A stretch of DNA of 58,598 bases, taken from the NCBI GenBank assembly GCA_002309015.1, contig DBWM01000032.1:746-59343 (forward strand), in the 5' to 3' direction. Both the position numbers and the translations under genes were made by a program. Each line of letters begins with the position of its first letter. The first letter of the stretch is position 1. Below the pieces are notes generated by a model, which made no database searches, was not told the origin of the DNA, and saw nothing but the letters and a program-made list of their open reading frames with translations. Below, one piece after another: positions 33,537-43,066 of this stretch. This DNA is from Myxococcales bacterium UBA1238 (lineage in GTDB: Bacteria; Myxococcota_A; Bradymonadia; UBA7976; UBA1532).

Positions 33537-35165
33537 TTAGTTTCGCGATTTAGGAAGCCATAATTCCAGTGGCCGCACGGAAAACCCCGTCTTGCTCTTT
33601 AATGCACGCTTGGAGGGGTATTGAAAGGTTTCGGCCTTTCTGTAATCGCGATCGAGCTGTGGCACGCGATTGCTGCTGTCGACCACCACTGCGGCCCATT
33701 CATGCTCCGCCAGACGTTTGGACAAATCCTGCACGCCGCCCATAAAGGCGACATCCTGAATGCCCATCTGATGCACATGGGTCTTGTGATCGCGCAGCCA
33801 ACCGTAAAGCGGATGCGCGGGCATAAAAATGGGGCCTTTGATGGCGCTCAGTTTGCGATCGAGCATGGCATAAGCCTCGCGATCCTCCTGCAGAGGCATC
33901 TGACGCCAAACCGCATAGCCCCAGGCAAAAAGCTGAACCAAAAGCGCCGCAGGAATGAGCCAACTCGCCTTTACATCGGTCTTTTCGGTCAAATCGCGCA
34001 ACACCAGCGCACATAAAATGGCCGCAAAATAAGAGAGCAGCATAAAGCAATTGGAATACGCCCATTGCGTGGAGTGATTGAGACCGCTGGCGCCGGCGCC
34101 GGCGACATACATGATGAGCCAGAAGATGTTGCTTTGCGGTTGGATCGAAGGGTTCAGTTTTTTGTAAATCAGTAAGAAAATTGCACAGATAGCGGGCGGA
34201 ATCAGGATAGGCCAACGCCATTTTTCATACCAGAGTTCCCCAAAATACATATGAGGGGCGTAATGCAGGGTGCCCGCACGAAAGCAATAAGCATAAAACC
34301 ACCAGGCGACGAGCGCGATGGATAAGATGGGGAACGGAACCTTGTAACTGAACCAAAGCAGCGGGAGACAAAGCAAAATGGGCGCAATGAAGAGCACGTC
34401 GCGCCAATACTCCATCAGGATGTTCTTCCAGTAGAAGAGATGACCCTGATGGCCTTCAAAAATAAAGGTCCAGAACCAGCCATCGGTCGCACGGTTACAG
34501 AGCCAAACGCCCAAAGCAGCAAAACAAAACGCTGTTCCGCCCATGCAAATCGCGTGCCGCCAGTTGCGCCAAAGCAAATAAAGCGCGGTCGCGGGCACAA
34601 AGACGCTCACAGTCTGCTTGGTAAAAAAGCCCAGGGCAAAGAGAAAGCCCGAAAAACACGCGCCACGCCAGGAGTTAAAGTAATAAGCCACATAAACCGC
34701 CGAAGAGAGCAGCGCCATAAACAGCGCGTCCGGGCGAGCGAGATCGTAAAAGGTGCCGTTGGTGCGAAAGAGCGCCGCATAAAGCCCCACCGCAATGCAG
34801 CCCACACGCCAGTTGGCCTCGCGCTGACCTATTTTGAACAGCAAAAACATGGCCCAGACCGTAGACAACACCGATACCGCACGCGCCAGTCCAAAACTGA
34901 GTCCACCAAAAAGCGAAGACAGCAAAGCGAGCAAAATGGGGTATCCCGGCGTATAAAAAAAGGGCACAAAATCGGCAGAAGGAGGGCCGTAAATCGGCTG
35001 GCCATCGAGCAAACGCGCCGCATGAGTGATCATGCCCCCTTCCATCCATTCCACATCAAACGGAAAAGTGATGCGGGAAGCCGCAATGATCGCAAAAGCG
35101 ACGAAATACAGCGCGCCGCCAATCAAAACCCCATTGATGGCCATTTGTGTATAGTTACGATGCAC
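33537..35165 (-). CDS. GT39/ArnT-like integral membrane glycosyltransferase
   Basis: 542 residues with about 11 membrane helices, resembling the PMT/ArnT (GT-C) group that transfers sugars from polyprenyl-phosphate carriers on the outer face of the inner membrane. The first loop has FDVEWMEGG, the position of the catalytic acidic residues in this fold, and LARPDALFMALL is family-like. Acceptor unknown. Start: GTG 35165 (VHRNYTQMAING) has AGGAG five bases upstream, which is stronger evidence than ATG 35144; the frame is open to 35360. Divergent from the sulfatase gene with 67 bases between. Confidence 0.8.
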   Translation of the reverse strand: MHRNYTQMAINGVLIGGALYFVAFAIIAASRITFPFDVEWMEGGMITHAARLLDGQPIYGPPSADFVPFFYTPGYPILLALLSSLFGGLSFGLARAVSVLSTVWAMFLLFKIGQREANWRVGCIAVGLYAALFRTNGTFYDLARPDALFMALLSSAVYVAYYFNSWRGACFSGFLFALGFFTKQTVSVFVPATALYLLWRNWRHAICMGGTAFCFAALGVWLCNRATDGWFWTFIFEGHQGHLFYWKNILMEYWRDVLFIAPILLCLPLLWFSYKVPFPILSIALVAWWFYAYCFRAGTLHYAPHMYFGELWYEKWRWPILIPPAICAIFLLIYKKLNPSIQPQSNIFWLIMYVAGAGASGLNHSTQWAYSNCFMLLSYFAAILCALVLRDLTEKTDVKASWLIPAALLVQLFAWGYAVWRQMPLQEDREAYAMLDRKLSAIKGPIFMPAHPLYGWLRDHKTHVHQMGIQDVAFMGGVQDLSKRLAEHEWAAVVVDSSNRVPQLDRDYRKAETFQYPSKRALKSKTGFSVRPLELWLPKSRN

Positions 35166-35232
35166 GAAAACTCCTAGGAATCGTAAAAGCGCGTCAGTAT
35201 AAACCCCACGCCCGTTTTGGACGAGGATTGAA

Positions 35233-37377
35233 TTGAACCAGGAAGAATCAGATTTTTTACTTTGGCCGAGATTGCCTTCTGCATTGTTTGCGGGTGCTTT
35301 GCAAACGGGGCTTTTCTTTGCTGCAGCCGAAATGCATCGCGCGATGAGCGCCGGGCTCAAACAAGAGGTGCTCTGGGCTGCAGTATTTCCTGCAATGTTT
35401 GGGATTTTATTGGCGATTCCGTTGGGATTGCTGGGGCTTTTATGGTGTCTGGCTTACAACAAAGCGCCGCGATTGAGGACGGCCTGTTTGACGCTGGAGA
35501 TCTCGGCTGCGGGATTGTTCTTGTTTTCTCAGCAGTTCGACCCCCGAAGCGAATCGACTCTAACGGTTGCGGTGGTGGCATCCTGCCTGATGGCGGCCAG
35601 CTTTTTGATCGCGCGCCGGATCGCTCGCCTCGCGTTTTGGGTGAACGCCGCTTGCCTTTTCCTGCCTTTCTTTGCCTTATGCGGATTTTTATTTTCGCGT
35701 TCTAGCTTGCGAGAATTATTTTTAAATTGGCCCATATTGCAGGCCATCGCGGCCTGTGCCTGCCTCGGTGGATCGGTCTTTATTTTTCTTTGCCGACCGC
35801 TTCGATTCTGGCGCGCGCTTTGCTTTGCGCTGAGCCTGGTCTTTGTATCGGGCCTTCAGGGACTGGCCGTATCGCCCAATCCGGAAATCCTGCAGGCGCT
35901 CACGCGCTCTCCCCTGCTCGATCGCGCGTTTTTATGGGCCGAGAAGCTGACCGACGGCGACGGCGACGGCGTCTCTTCCTGGTTTGGCGGAAAAGACTGC
36001 GACGATACGAATCCCGACATCTACCCCGGCGCGCACGATATTCCCGGAAACGGCATCGACGAGGACTGCTTTGAAGGCGACGCGCCCATGCCCGAACCGG
36101 AGCCGGAACCTGAGCCCGAAAAACCGACAACGCGCGTGCTCAAGGAACGCCCGAACATCGTGCATATCACCATCGATGCGCTTCGGGCCGATCATCTGGG
36201 GTATCACGGCTACCCTCGCCCAACGAGTCCCAACATTGACGCCTTTGCAAACAGAAGCATGCGATTTTATTGGGCTTTCTCGCAAGGATCCCAGACACGG
36301 AGCTCCGTGCCTTCGACCATCACCGGGCACTATATTTCGGAACTCCACCACAGCCCCGAAGACTGGGCCATCTGGTGGTCGCCCAACGTGATGATCGCCG
36401 AACGCCTGCGCGACGCCGGTTACCTGACCGCAGGCATCATGACGCACCGCTATTTTTTGCACGGCTACGGGCTGTCGCAGGGTTTTGAGGATTGGGATCA
36501 GAGCCTGATCCATCAGTTTGGCCAAAGCCTGCCCGATCAGGTGGCCGATCACCTGGTGGTGGCAAAAGCGATTCAATGGCTCGATGCATATGAAAAGAAA
36601 ACCGCTGATGCGACTGAAGATGCGACTCCTTTTTACCTCTGGGTCTATTGCTTCGATCCCCATTACAACTATCAGCCGCACAACGATTTAAACGCGCTCG
36701 TGGCGCCCGAAATCGATTACAGCAAGCGCGGTTCCCTTGAAACGCAGATGGCGCTGTACGATGGCGAAATCCGCTTTACGGATCAGCAGCTGGGGCTTTT
36801 GTTCGATCGGCTTTCAAAACCGCCCTTTGCGGACAATACATACATATTCTTACATTCTGACCACGCCGAAGGCTTTGAGGAGCACGGTTATCGCCATCAC
36901 GGGCAAAATCTGTTTAACGATCAGATCCATGTGCCGCTTTTGCTTTCGGGACCGGGGATTGAGCCCGAGGACGTGATGGAGCCTGTGGCGCTACTCGACA
37001 TCGTGCCCACCATCGAAACCCTTGCGGGATTACCGCACGAAAAGCTTCCCGGACGCGATCTGTTGCTTTCAAATTTACCTAATGATTCCACAGAGATACG
37101 TGTCATTTTGAGCGAACAGCGGCAGGACTCCGGGCATTCCGAACGCAAAACGCTGGTGCGCTGGCCCTGGAAGCTCCATTACGCCGCCCGAACTTCCAGC
37201 TACGCGCTCTACAACCTGCAAGAGGATCCGAATGAGCAGAATAATCTCGCAAAACAGGAGCCTGAAACGCTCAAATCCCTAAGCGAAGCGCTTCACAAAT
37301 ACATCAGCGAGACGATCACGCCCAAAAAACCCTATTGGTTCCAGTTCCCGGGAGGCATCGTTCCGCCCAAGCTGTGA
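35233..37377 (+). CDS. membrane sulfatase-family protein with MopE-like Ca2+ motif
   Basis: 714 residues. N-terminal half (about 15-230) has six or so membrane helices. Residues about 241-280 are DGDGDGVSSWFGGKDCDDTN ... PGNGIDEDC, a MopE/thrombospondin-3-like calcium- or metal-binding motif common in myxobacterial secreted proteins. Then a sulfatase/alkaline-phosphatase fold (about 305-650): NIVHITIDALRADHLGYHG, nucleophile region SQTRSSVPSTITG, and SDHAEGFEEHGYRHHG. There is no CxPxR motif, so it is probably a Ser/Thr-nucleophile or phospho-transfer type as in LtaS/EptA. TTG start with GAGG upstream. Substrate unknown. Confidence 0.85.
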   Translation: MNQEESDFLLWPRLPSALFAGALQTGLFFAAAEMHRAMSAGLKQEVLWAAVFPAMFGILLAIPLGLLGLLWCLAYNKAPRLRTACLTLEISAAGLFLFSQQFDPRSESTLTVAVVASCLMAASFLIARRIARLAFWVNAACLFLPFFALCGFLFSRSSLRELFLNWPILQAIAACACLGGSVFIFLCRPLRFWRALCFALSLVFVSGLQGLAVSPNPEILQALTRSPLLDRAFLWAEKLTDGDGDGVSSWFGGKDCDDTNPDIYPGAHDIPGNGIDEDCFEGDAPMPEPEPEPEPEKPTTRVLKERPNIVHITIDALRADHLGYHGYPRPTSPNIDAFANRSMRFYWAFSQGSQTRSSVPSTITGHYISELHHSPEDWAIWWSPNVMIAERLRDAGYLTAGIMTHRYFLHGYGLSQGFEDWDQSLIHQFGQSLPDQVADHLVVAKAIQWLDAYEKKTADATEDATPFYLWVYCFDPHYNYQPHNDLNALVAPEIDYSKRGSLETQMALYDGEIRFTDQQLGLLFDRLSKPPFADNTYIFLHSDHAEGFEEHGYRHHGQNLFNDQIHVPLLLSGPGIEPEDVMEPVALLDIVPTIETLAGLPHEKLPGRDLLLSNLPNDSTEIRVILSEQRQDSGHSERKTLVRWPWKLHYAARTSSYALYNLQEDPNEQNNLAKQEPETLKSLSEALHKYISETITPKKPYWFQFPGGIVPPKL

Positions 37378-37450
37378 GATGCACAAAGGATTTCAAACGA
37401 TACTTTGTTGAGCTTGCCCGCGGCGCGCAGATCGCATAAGTTGCCGCCCC

Positions 37451-38095
37451 ATGAATCGCCCACCCATTGGAACCGGCTGGATCGAAGTGATTTGCGGGAG
37501 CATGTTCTCTGGCAAAACCGAAGAATTGATCAGCCGTCTTCGCCGCGAGCTTTATGCGCGGCATAAAATTCAAGTGTTTAAGCCGATTTCGGACGATCGC
37601 TATGGCATAGAAGCGGTCGTCAGTCACGGTGAGATGCGGTTGCCCTGCGTGCCCGTCAAGAGCGCCGACGAAATCCTGGCCCTGGTTGAACCCGACACGA
37701 TCGCGGTTGGAATCGACGAATGCCAGTTTCTCGGTGAAGGCCTGCTGCGCGTGGTGCACGAACTGGCCGATCGCGGTTATCGCGTGATTTGCGCGGGGCT
37801 CGATCAGGATTATCTGGGTCAGCCCTTTGAACCCATGCCTGCCCTCATGGCGACCGCCGAATACGTGACCAAAAAGCTTGCTGTCTGCATGGTTTGCGGC
37901 AATCCAGCCAACCGCTCGCAACGTCTGACGGCCAGCGAAAACCGCGTCGAAATCGGCGCATCCGGCGCTTACGAAGCGCGCTGCCGACGCTGCCATCGCC
38001 CCATCCCCATGGCGGGCCCCGCGCAGCAAGCGCTCCCCATCGTCACATCCGACGAAACCGCCGTGCCCGAACAGCCCAGCCTGCCTTTGCGCTGA
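37451..38095 (+). CDS. tdk: thymidine kinase
   Basis: Phosphorylates thymidine in the salvage pathway. 214 residues, type II kinase: P-loop GSMFSGKTEE (16-25), IDECQF, GLDQDYLGQPF lid region, and the zinc site CMVCGNPA ... CRRCHRP. No ribosome site precedes ATG 37451 (CCGCCCC), so initiation may be weak or leaderless. hpt follows after 14 bases, pairing two salvage enzymes in one unit. Confidence 0.95.
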   Translation: MNRPPIGTGWIEVICGSMFSGKTEELISRLRRELYARHKIQVFKPISDDRYGIEAVVSHGEMRLPCVPVKSADEILALVEPDTIAVGIDECQFLGEGLLRVVHELADRGYRVICAGLDQDYLGQPFEPMPALMATAEYVTKKLAVCMVCGNPANRSQRLTASENRVEIGASGAYEARCRRCHRPIPMAGPAQQALPIVTSDETAVPEQPSLPLR

Positions 38096-38109
38096 AGGAA
38101 AGGACGCTC

Positions 38110-38667
38110 ATGCAATTCTACGACCACGATCAAATCGATGTGCTCTTCGATGCTGAGACCTTGCAGAAGCGCATCGCTGAATTGGGAAAGCAAATCACCG
38201 AAGATTTTCAGGGCCAGGGCGAACTGGTCGTGATCGGTGTGTTAAAGGGCAGCTTTTTGTTTTTAGCGGATCTCATCCGCCAAATCGATCTGCCCGTTTC
38301 CGTCGATTTTTTGGGACTTTCCAGCTACGGGCGCTCCTTTGAGACGAGCGGCGTCGTGCGCGTCACGCAGGATTTGAGCCAACCCATTAAAGGGAAAGCG
38401 GTTTTGGTGGTGGAAGACATCGTCGATACCGGGCTGACCATGAGCTACCTGCTCTCGAATCTGGCCACGCGCCTGCCCAAATCGGTGCATGTAGCGACGC
38501 TCCTCCATAAGCCCTCGCGCTGCCAGGTGGAAGTCCCCCTCGACTACATCGGATTCACCATCCCCGACAAGTTTGTGATCGGCTATGGCCTTGATTACAA
38601 AAACTTATTGCGAAATCTGCCCTTTATCGGTGTCAATCGCGGAGATACACCGCCCATCACGCTCTAA
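38110..38667 (+). CDS. hpt: hypoxanthine phosphoribosyltransferase
   Basis: Converts hypoxanthine or guanine with PRPP to IMP or GMP. 185 residues; VIGVLKGSFLFLADL, SSYG flexible loop, PRPP motif VLVVEDIVDTGLTMSYL (about 98-114) and FVIGYGLDYKNLLRNLPFIG are all typical. ATG 38110 follows AAGGAAAGGA. The frame is open upstream inside tdk, but the internal ATG with this ribosome site gives the family length. Confidence 0.95.
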   Translation: MQFYDHDQIDVLFDAETLQKRIAELGKQITEDFQGQGELVVIGVLKGSFLFLADLIRQIDLPVSVDFLGLSSYGRSFETSGVVRVTQDLSQPIKGKAVLVVEDIVDTGLTMSYLLSNLATRLPKSVHVATLLHKPSRCQVEVPLDYIGFTIPDKFVIGYGLDYKNLLRNLPFIGVNRGDTPPITL

Positions 38668-38800
38668 GCTTAAGCCTCCAGCCATCAGCTCCGTGAACCC
38701 CCTTTACTCATTCATCCGCTTTTTAACCCCCAAAAGCCTTGACGCACGACGATCCTTGATGTAGCGAGCCCGCGATTTAAGGCACAACGAGTCGTAATTT

Positions 38801-40375
38801 ATGGATTTACAACACGAAACAGAACGGCGGCGCACCTTCGCCATCATCAGCCACCCAGACGCCGGAAAGACCACCATCACCGAAAAGCTGCTCCTTTTTG
38901 GAGGCGCCATTCAGATTGCAGGCGCCGTAAAAGCCCGTCGCGCGGGTAAGCAAACCTCGTCCGATTTTTTGGAAGTCGAGCAGCAGCGCGGGATTTCGGT
39001 TTCAACGGCGGTGATGAGCTTTGAGCATATGGGCTGCGCCGTCAACCTGCTCGATACCCCCGGACACGAAGACTTTTCGGAAGACACCTACCGCGTGCTG
39101 ACGGCGGTCGACTCGGCGCTCATGGTGCTCGACAACGCGAAGGGCGTAGAGGCGAGAACGCGCGCTCTGATGGATGTTTGCCGCCTGCGCGATACGCCGG
39201 TGGTCACCTTTGCCAACAAGCTCGATCGCGAAGGGTTAGATCCCTTTGAGCTCATGCAGGACGTGGAGCAGACGCTCAACATCGCCTGCGCGCCCATGAC
39301 GTGGCCCATCGGTATGGGTCAGTATTTTCAGGGGATTTACGATATTCCGCACAAGCAGGTGGTGTTTTACGAACCCACCGAAAAAGGCCGCCGAAACGAG
39401 CGCGTGGTCATCGAATCCCTGGATGATCCCGCATTGATCGGCTACATCGGAAGCTCGGCCGCCCAAAAGCTGCGCGAGGATCTCGAGCTGATCGACACGA
39501 TGGATCCCTTCGATCTCGAAGCCTTCAGAGCCGGTTTGCAGACGCCGGTCTTCTTTGGCAGCGCCATCAACAACTTTGGCGTCAAGGAACTGCTCGACAG
39601 CTTCATTCAAATCGCGCCCCCGCCCCAGTCGCGACATACCGAAACGCGCGATGTGCAGCCGCTCGAAGACAAATTCACGGGCTTTGTTTTTAAGATTCAG
39701 GCCAACCTCGACCGCGCACATCACGACCGCATGGCGTTTGTCCGCATCACATCGGGGCATTATCAGCGCAAGATGAAGCTGTTTCACGTGCGCACGGGCA
39801 AAGAGATGGCGATCAACAACGCGACCACCTTTATGGCCAAGGATCGCGTGGTGACCGAAGACGCCTGGCCCGGCGACATCATCGGCTTGCACAACCACGG
39901 CGGCATTCAGGTGGGCGATACCTTTACAGAAGGCGAAGTCCTTAAATTTACAGGGATTCCAGCGTTTGCACCCGAGCTTTTCCGTCGCGCCCGCCTGCTC
40001 GATCCGCTCAAAGCCAAGGCGTTGGTCAAAGGCCTGGAGCAGCTTTCGGAAGAAGGCGCAGCCCAGCTGTTCCGCCCTCTCGAAGGCAGCGATTACATTC
40101 TGGGCGCCATGGGTTCGCTGCAGTTTGACGTGATCGCGTCCCGCCTCGAAAACGAGTACGGCGTGCGCGCGCTGTTTGAAGAAGTTTCGCTGGGAGCGGC
40201 CCGCTGGATTTCGGGGCCTGAGGAAGAAGTGGATCGCTTCGTGAAAGAAAACCGATCGCGCATGTTCCACGACATCCACGATCAGCTGACGTACATCGTT
40301 CAGAGCGAATGGGCCTTGCGTTACGCCTCAGAGCAATATCCGAAGATCGTCTTCCACAAGACGATGGAAATTTAA
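38801..40375 (+). CDS. prfC: peptide chain release factor 3
   Basis: GTPase that recycles RF1/RF2 from the ribosome. 524 residues: G1 SHPDAGKTT, RGISVSTAVM switch I, DTPGHEDFSEDTYR G3, NKLDRE G4, then domain II and the RF3 C-terminal domain (LGAMGSLQFDVIASRLENEY). ATG 38801 lacks a strong ribosome site (ACGAG at distance). A TTGACG at 38735-38740 could be a -35 box but no good -10 is at 17 bases. Its stop is 18 bases from the convergent nuclease gene. Confidence 0.96.
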   Translation: MDLQHETERRRTFAIISHPDAGKTTITEKLLLFGGAIQIAGAVKARRAGKQTSSDFLEVEQQRGISVSTAVMSFEHMGCAVNLLDTPGHEDFSEDTYRVLTAVDSALMVLDNAKGVEARTRALMDVCRLRDTPVVTFANKLDREGLDPFELMQDVEQTLNIACAPMTWPIGMGQYFQGIYDIPHKQVVFYEPTEKGRRNERVVIESLDDPALIGYIGSSAAQKLREDLELIDTMDPFDLEAFRAGLQTPVFFGSAINNFGVKELLDSFIQIAPPPQSRHTETRDVQPLEDKFTGFVFKIQANLDRAHHDRMAFVRITSGHYQRKMKLFHVRTGKEMAINNATTFMAKDRVVTEDAWPGDIIGLHNHGGIQVGDTFTEGEVLKFTGIPAFAPELFRRARLLDPLKAKALVKGLEQLSEEGAAQLFRPLEGSDYILGAMGSLQFDVIASRLENEYGVRALFEEVSLGAARWISGPEEEVDRFVKENRSRMFHDIHDQLTYIVQSEWALRYASEQYPKIVFHKTMEI

Positions 40376-40393
40376 CGCCGGCCCCCGCCCGCC

Positions 40394-41890
40394 TTAAAAA
40401 TCCGTAATCAAATCCACAAAATCGGGACGATCGACGAAGCAGTTGCGGTTTAACTGCACCTTCTCGATCTCGTTGTTGCGCCTGCGCTCGCGCTCGTCCA
40501 CCGGATCCTCGTGATGCCAGGCGCGCAGGATGTTTTCTTCGTCCAGGGGGATCGGCAGGTTGTAGCGCACCGAGAAATAGAAATGCGCGCGCGCGATGTC
40601 GCCTCTGAACTTGGGGCGCACTTCAAAGATCAGCTTGCCCGCATTGTTTTTGCCCAGCTGCGATCCGCCGTCTTCCCAGTCGCATTTGTTGCTGCCCCTG
40701 GTGCCGCTGCAGGGGGTTTCACCAAAATCGTAGCTGGAGCGCATGCCGTTGGCTTTGGTTTCTGTGGGGAAGATATGGTGCAGGTCGCTCTTGGCTACGC
40801 CCGTAGCGCCGCCGCTTTGAGGCCAGGAATGCTCGGCGTTCATTTCGGAGTTGGGCGGGATCGTGTTCGGCTGCGTGTTAAAGCGCTTGCCGGTGTAAAT
40901 GCATTCCACCTTGCCTTCGGAATCGCGGTCGATGGAACCAAACATCTTTTGGCGCGCGGTCTTGTAACCCAATTCGCGATATTTTTTCCCCGTCACCTTA
41001 TGGAGCTCGGCGATGAGCGCCTGGTTCGTTAAGCCTTCGAGATCCTGCAGGCGGCGGTTGGGATCCTTTTTGATGTCTTCGTAGGATCCGGGGATGACGA
41101 TGTCGATGCCGTCGTGGTTGCTTTGATTGCCCGAGTTGCTCGGCGTATCGGGGGTGCTCGGCGTATCGGGGGTGCTCGGTGTGCTGGAAGATCCCAGGCT
41201 GTGATGACCCAGATCGGTCCAGGTGCCTTTGGGATAGGCGATCCATTCGGCTCCCAGATCGAAGCTCCCATTGCGGGTGGTGCGGCCCTTCGAGATCCCA
41301 GGCTTTCGGCGCAGGGTGCGGTTGTTGGCCGTCAGCTTTTGCCCTTCAGAGCAGTTCCAGCTCGTTTCGCCGCTGCCGCTGCAGGCGGTCCCGGTTCCTT
41401 CGATGCCGGATGTGGTCTCCGTTTCGGGCAGGCCAAACACGTCGACGTCTTTACCGTTGCAGATCAGCGCGAAGGGATCGTTGCCGTTCATGTTGAAGTT
41501 GTTGAGCGAGAGATCGCAGCGCGCCTTGATCGCGTCGTCGGATCGGGCGGCAACGCTGCAGAGCGTGACCGTCTCGTTCTTTTTGACGGATCCCGACAAA
41601 GGCACCGAGACCACCACAGGGGATCCCTTTTGAGCGCCCTTGCCCGCATAGGCGTAGCCCACGATGAGGCATCCGCTCAAATCGCGCTTGTTGCCGGTGT
41701 TGAAGATCTCGATGGCCCGCTTTTCGCCCTCGTGGATATATTCGCTGATGATGAGGGGATAAGTTTTGGTGGCGGAGAAGACCGATTCGGAATCTCCGGT
41801 GTCCGCCTTCGCGCAGCTCCAGAATGAAAAGCCGAGCGAAAAAGCGCAGAGGCTCAAAGCCAGACGACGCAATGAACGGGGATGCTGCAT
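40394..41890 (-). CDS. secreted endonuclease I with lamin-tail domain
   Basis: 498 residues. Lipoprotein-like signal FSFWSCAK (Cys26). Residues about 45-230 are a lamin-tail (LTD) domain (YPLIISEYIHEG, RAIEIFNTGNKRDLSGCLIV). A TPSTPDTPSTPDTPS linker follows, then an endonuclease I (EndA/NucM) domain (about 290-495) with MNAEHSWPQSGG, SDLHHIFPT, ARAHFYFSVRY and WHHEDPVDERERRRNN. It cuts double-stranded DNA outside the cell for nutrition, escape from DNA traps or biofilm turnover. Cys pairs probably form disulfides. It follows the RelA/SpoT-like gene by 111 bases on the same strand. Confidence 0.92.
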   Translation of the reverse strand: MQHPRSLRRLALSLCAFSLGFSFWSCAKADTGDSESVFSATKTYPLIISEYIHEGEKRAIEIFNTGNKRDLSGCLIVGYAYAGKGAQKGSPVVVSVPLSGSVKKNETVTLCSVAARSDDAIKARCDLSLNNFNMNGNDPFALICNGKDVDVFGLPETETTSGIEGTGTACSGSGETSWNCSEGQKLTANNRTLRRKPGISKGRTTRNGSFDLGAEWIAYPKGTWTDLGHHSLGSSSTPSTPDTPSTPDTPSNSGNQSNHDGIDIVIPGSYEDIKKDPNRRLQDLEGLTNQALIAELHKVTGKKYRELGYKTARQKMFGSIDRDSEGKVECIYTGKRFNTQPNTIPPNSEMNAEHSWPQSGGATGVAKSDLHHIFPTETKANGMRSSYDFGETPCSGTRGSNKCDWEDGGSQLGKNNAGKLIFEVRPKFRGDIARAHFYFSVRYNLPIPLDEENILRAWHHEDPVDERERRRNNEIEKVQLNRNCFVDRPDFVDLITDF

Positions 41891-42001
41891 GAAAAACCTC
41901 TTCCCAAAAAGTTGAAATCAACCCTCACAGGTTGAATGCGCAAAAGTTCGCAAGCACGAAGGCCCCTGACGTCCCGCATCGATCAAAATTCACAGAAAAC
42001 G

Positions 42002-43066
42002 TTAATTGTCGAGGCGTTCGATCGCTTTTAAGCGCTGGCGCTCTTTGTAAAGATCGTGGCGGCCTTCACCCTTTTCGTTGTTTTCGGCGGTGATGCGATC
42101 GACGAGCTGCATTTCGAACAGCAGAAACACGACGCGGCCGTCGCGTTCGGAATATCCGGGCATGCGCGCCACGAGATCGTCCACCCATACGGGCACGTCG
42201 GCCACAAAATTGATGACCGCAAAATTGGACGCCGAAAACTTGTTGACCGGCGGAGGCAAGGGGTTCGGCGGCAGGGTCTGGAGCGCACCTTCGTAGGCAA
42301 AAAAGGGTGGCTCGGTGCGAAGGGTGCCCAGCAAATCGATCAGATCGTTGCGGGTTTCTCCGGGAACCACGTAGCTGAAAGGAATAAAGGTTTGCGTCAA
42401 AAAGACGAGCGCCTGAAAGAGCTCTTCCGACGTTTCGGTGATCACGCGAAAGCGCAGGCGGTCGTAAACCTCGCTCCCCAAAGGACCCTTTCTGCAGAGC
42501 AGCTTGGTCAGGATCGAATCGGGCGTCTTTCGGGAACCGGCGAATTCCACCAACCGAACGCCGGTGGCCTTTAACGCATCGATCGCTTCGTACGCCCGCG
42601 TCTCGACCCTGAAGAAGAGATCGTTTCGGGAGACGGGCAGCTTGTACAGGAGCTCCTGCGCGATCACGTAATGCAGAATATGCATCACCTTGAGCAGCGT
42701 GCAGGCGTCCCGTTGCAGGCGATCCCTTGAGGGGCGGCTCGCGTAGAGAAAGAGTTCGCGCACAGACTGAAGGCTGCGCATCTGCTCGCAAAGCGTGTAC
42801 CCCAGATGCCCTTCCGTATATTGCACGGCGCGGCGATACAGATCGATCAGATGCGCTTCGTCCGCCGCGTTACCCTTGCGGAAACCCACCGTATGCAGAA
42901 AGCGTTCGACCTGATCCGCGTCGATAAAAGCGAGTTTGCGCCAGTCGAGCACAGAATCCCCTTGCAGCAACAAGCGAATTTGCTCAATTTCCTGAAGACC
43001 GCAGGGCAGCAGATCGGGCGCAGCCAGAGAAGGGCGAAGGCTATAGGTAGAAAGCGGCTGTTTCAT
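42002..43066 (-). CDS. conserved protein with RelA/SpoT-like C-terminal fold
   Basis: 354 residues. It looks like the myxobacterial TIGR04552-type conserved family (recalled, not searched). The N-terminal ~165 residues are helical. The C-terminal part reads like a diverged alarmone-synthetase domain: SRKTPDSILTKLLCRKG (substrate-loop position), DRLRFRVI (Asp202, the DxxxxR(I/V)I metal site), FEMQLVD (Glu318, the EIQIRT position) and GRHDLYKERQ (the AHxxYK position). Whether it is active is unknown. Start ATG 43066 shares a base with the TGA of a 45-residue membrane protein; there is no separate ribosome site, so translation is probably coupled. Confidence 0.75.
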   Translation of the reverse strand: MKQPLSTYSLRPSLAAPDLLPCGLQEIEQIRLLLQGDSVLDWRKLAFIDADQVERFLHTVGFRKGNAADEAHLIDLYRRAVQYTEGHLGYTLCEQMRSLQSVRELFLYASRPSRDRLQRDACTLLKVMHILHYVIAQELLYKLPVSRNDLFFRVETRAYEAIDALKATGVRLVEFAGSRKTPDSILTKLLCRKGPLGSEVYDRLRFRVITETSEELFQALVFLTQTFIPFSYVVPGETRNDLIDLLGTLRTEPPFFAYEGALQTLPPNPLPPPVNKFSASNFAVINFVADVPVWVDDLVARMPGYSERDGRVVFLLFEMQLVDRITAENNEKGEGRHDLYKERQRLKAIERLDN

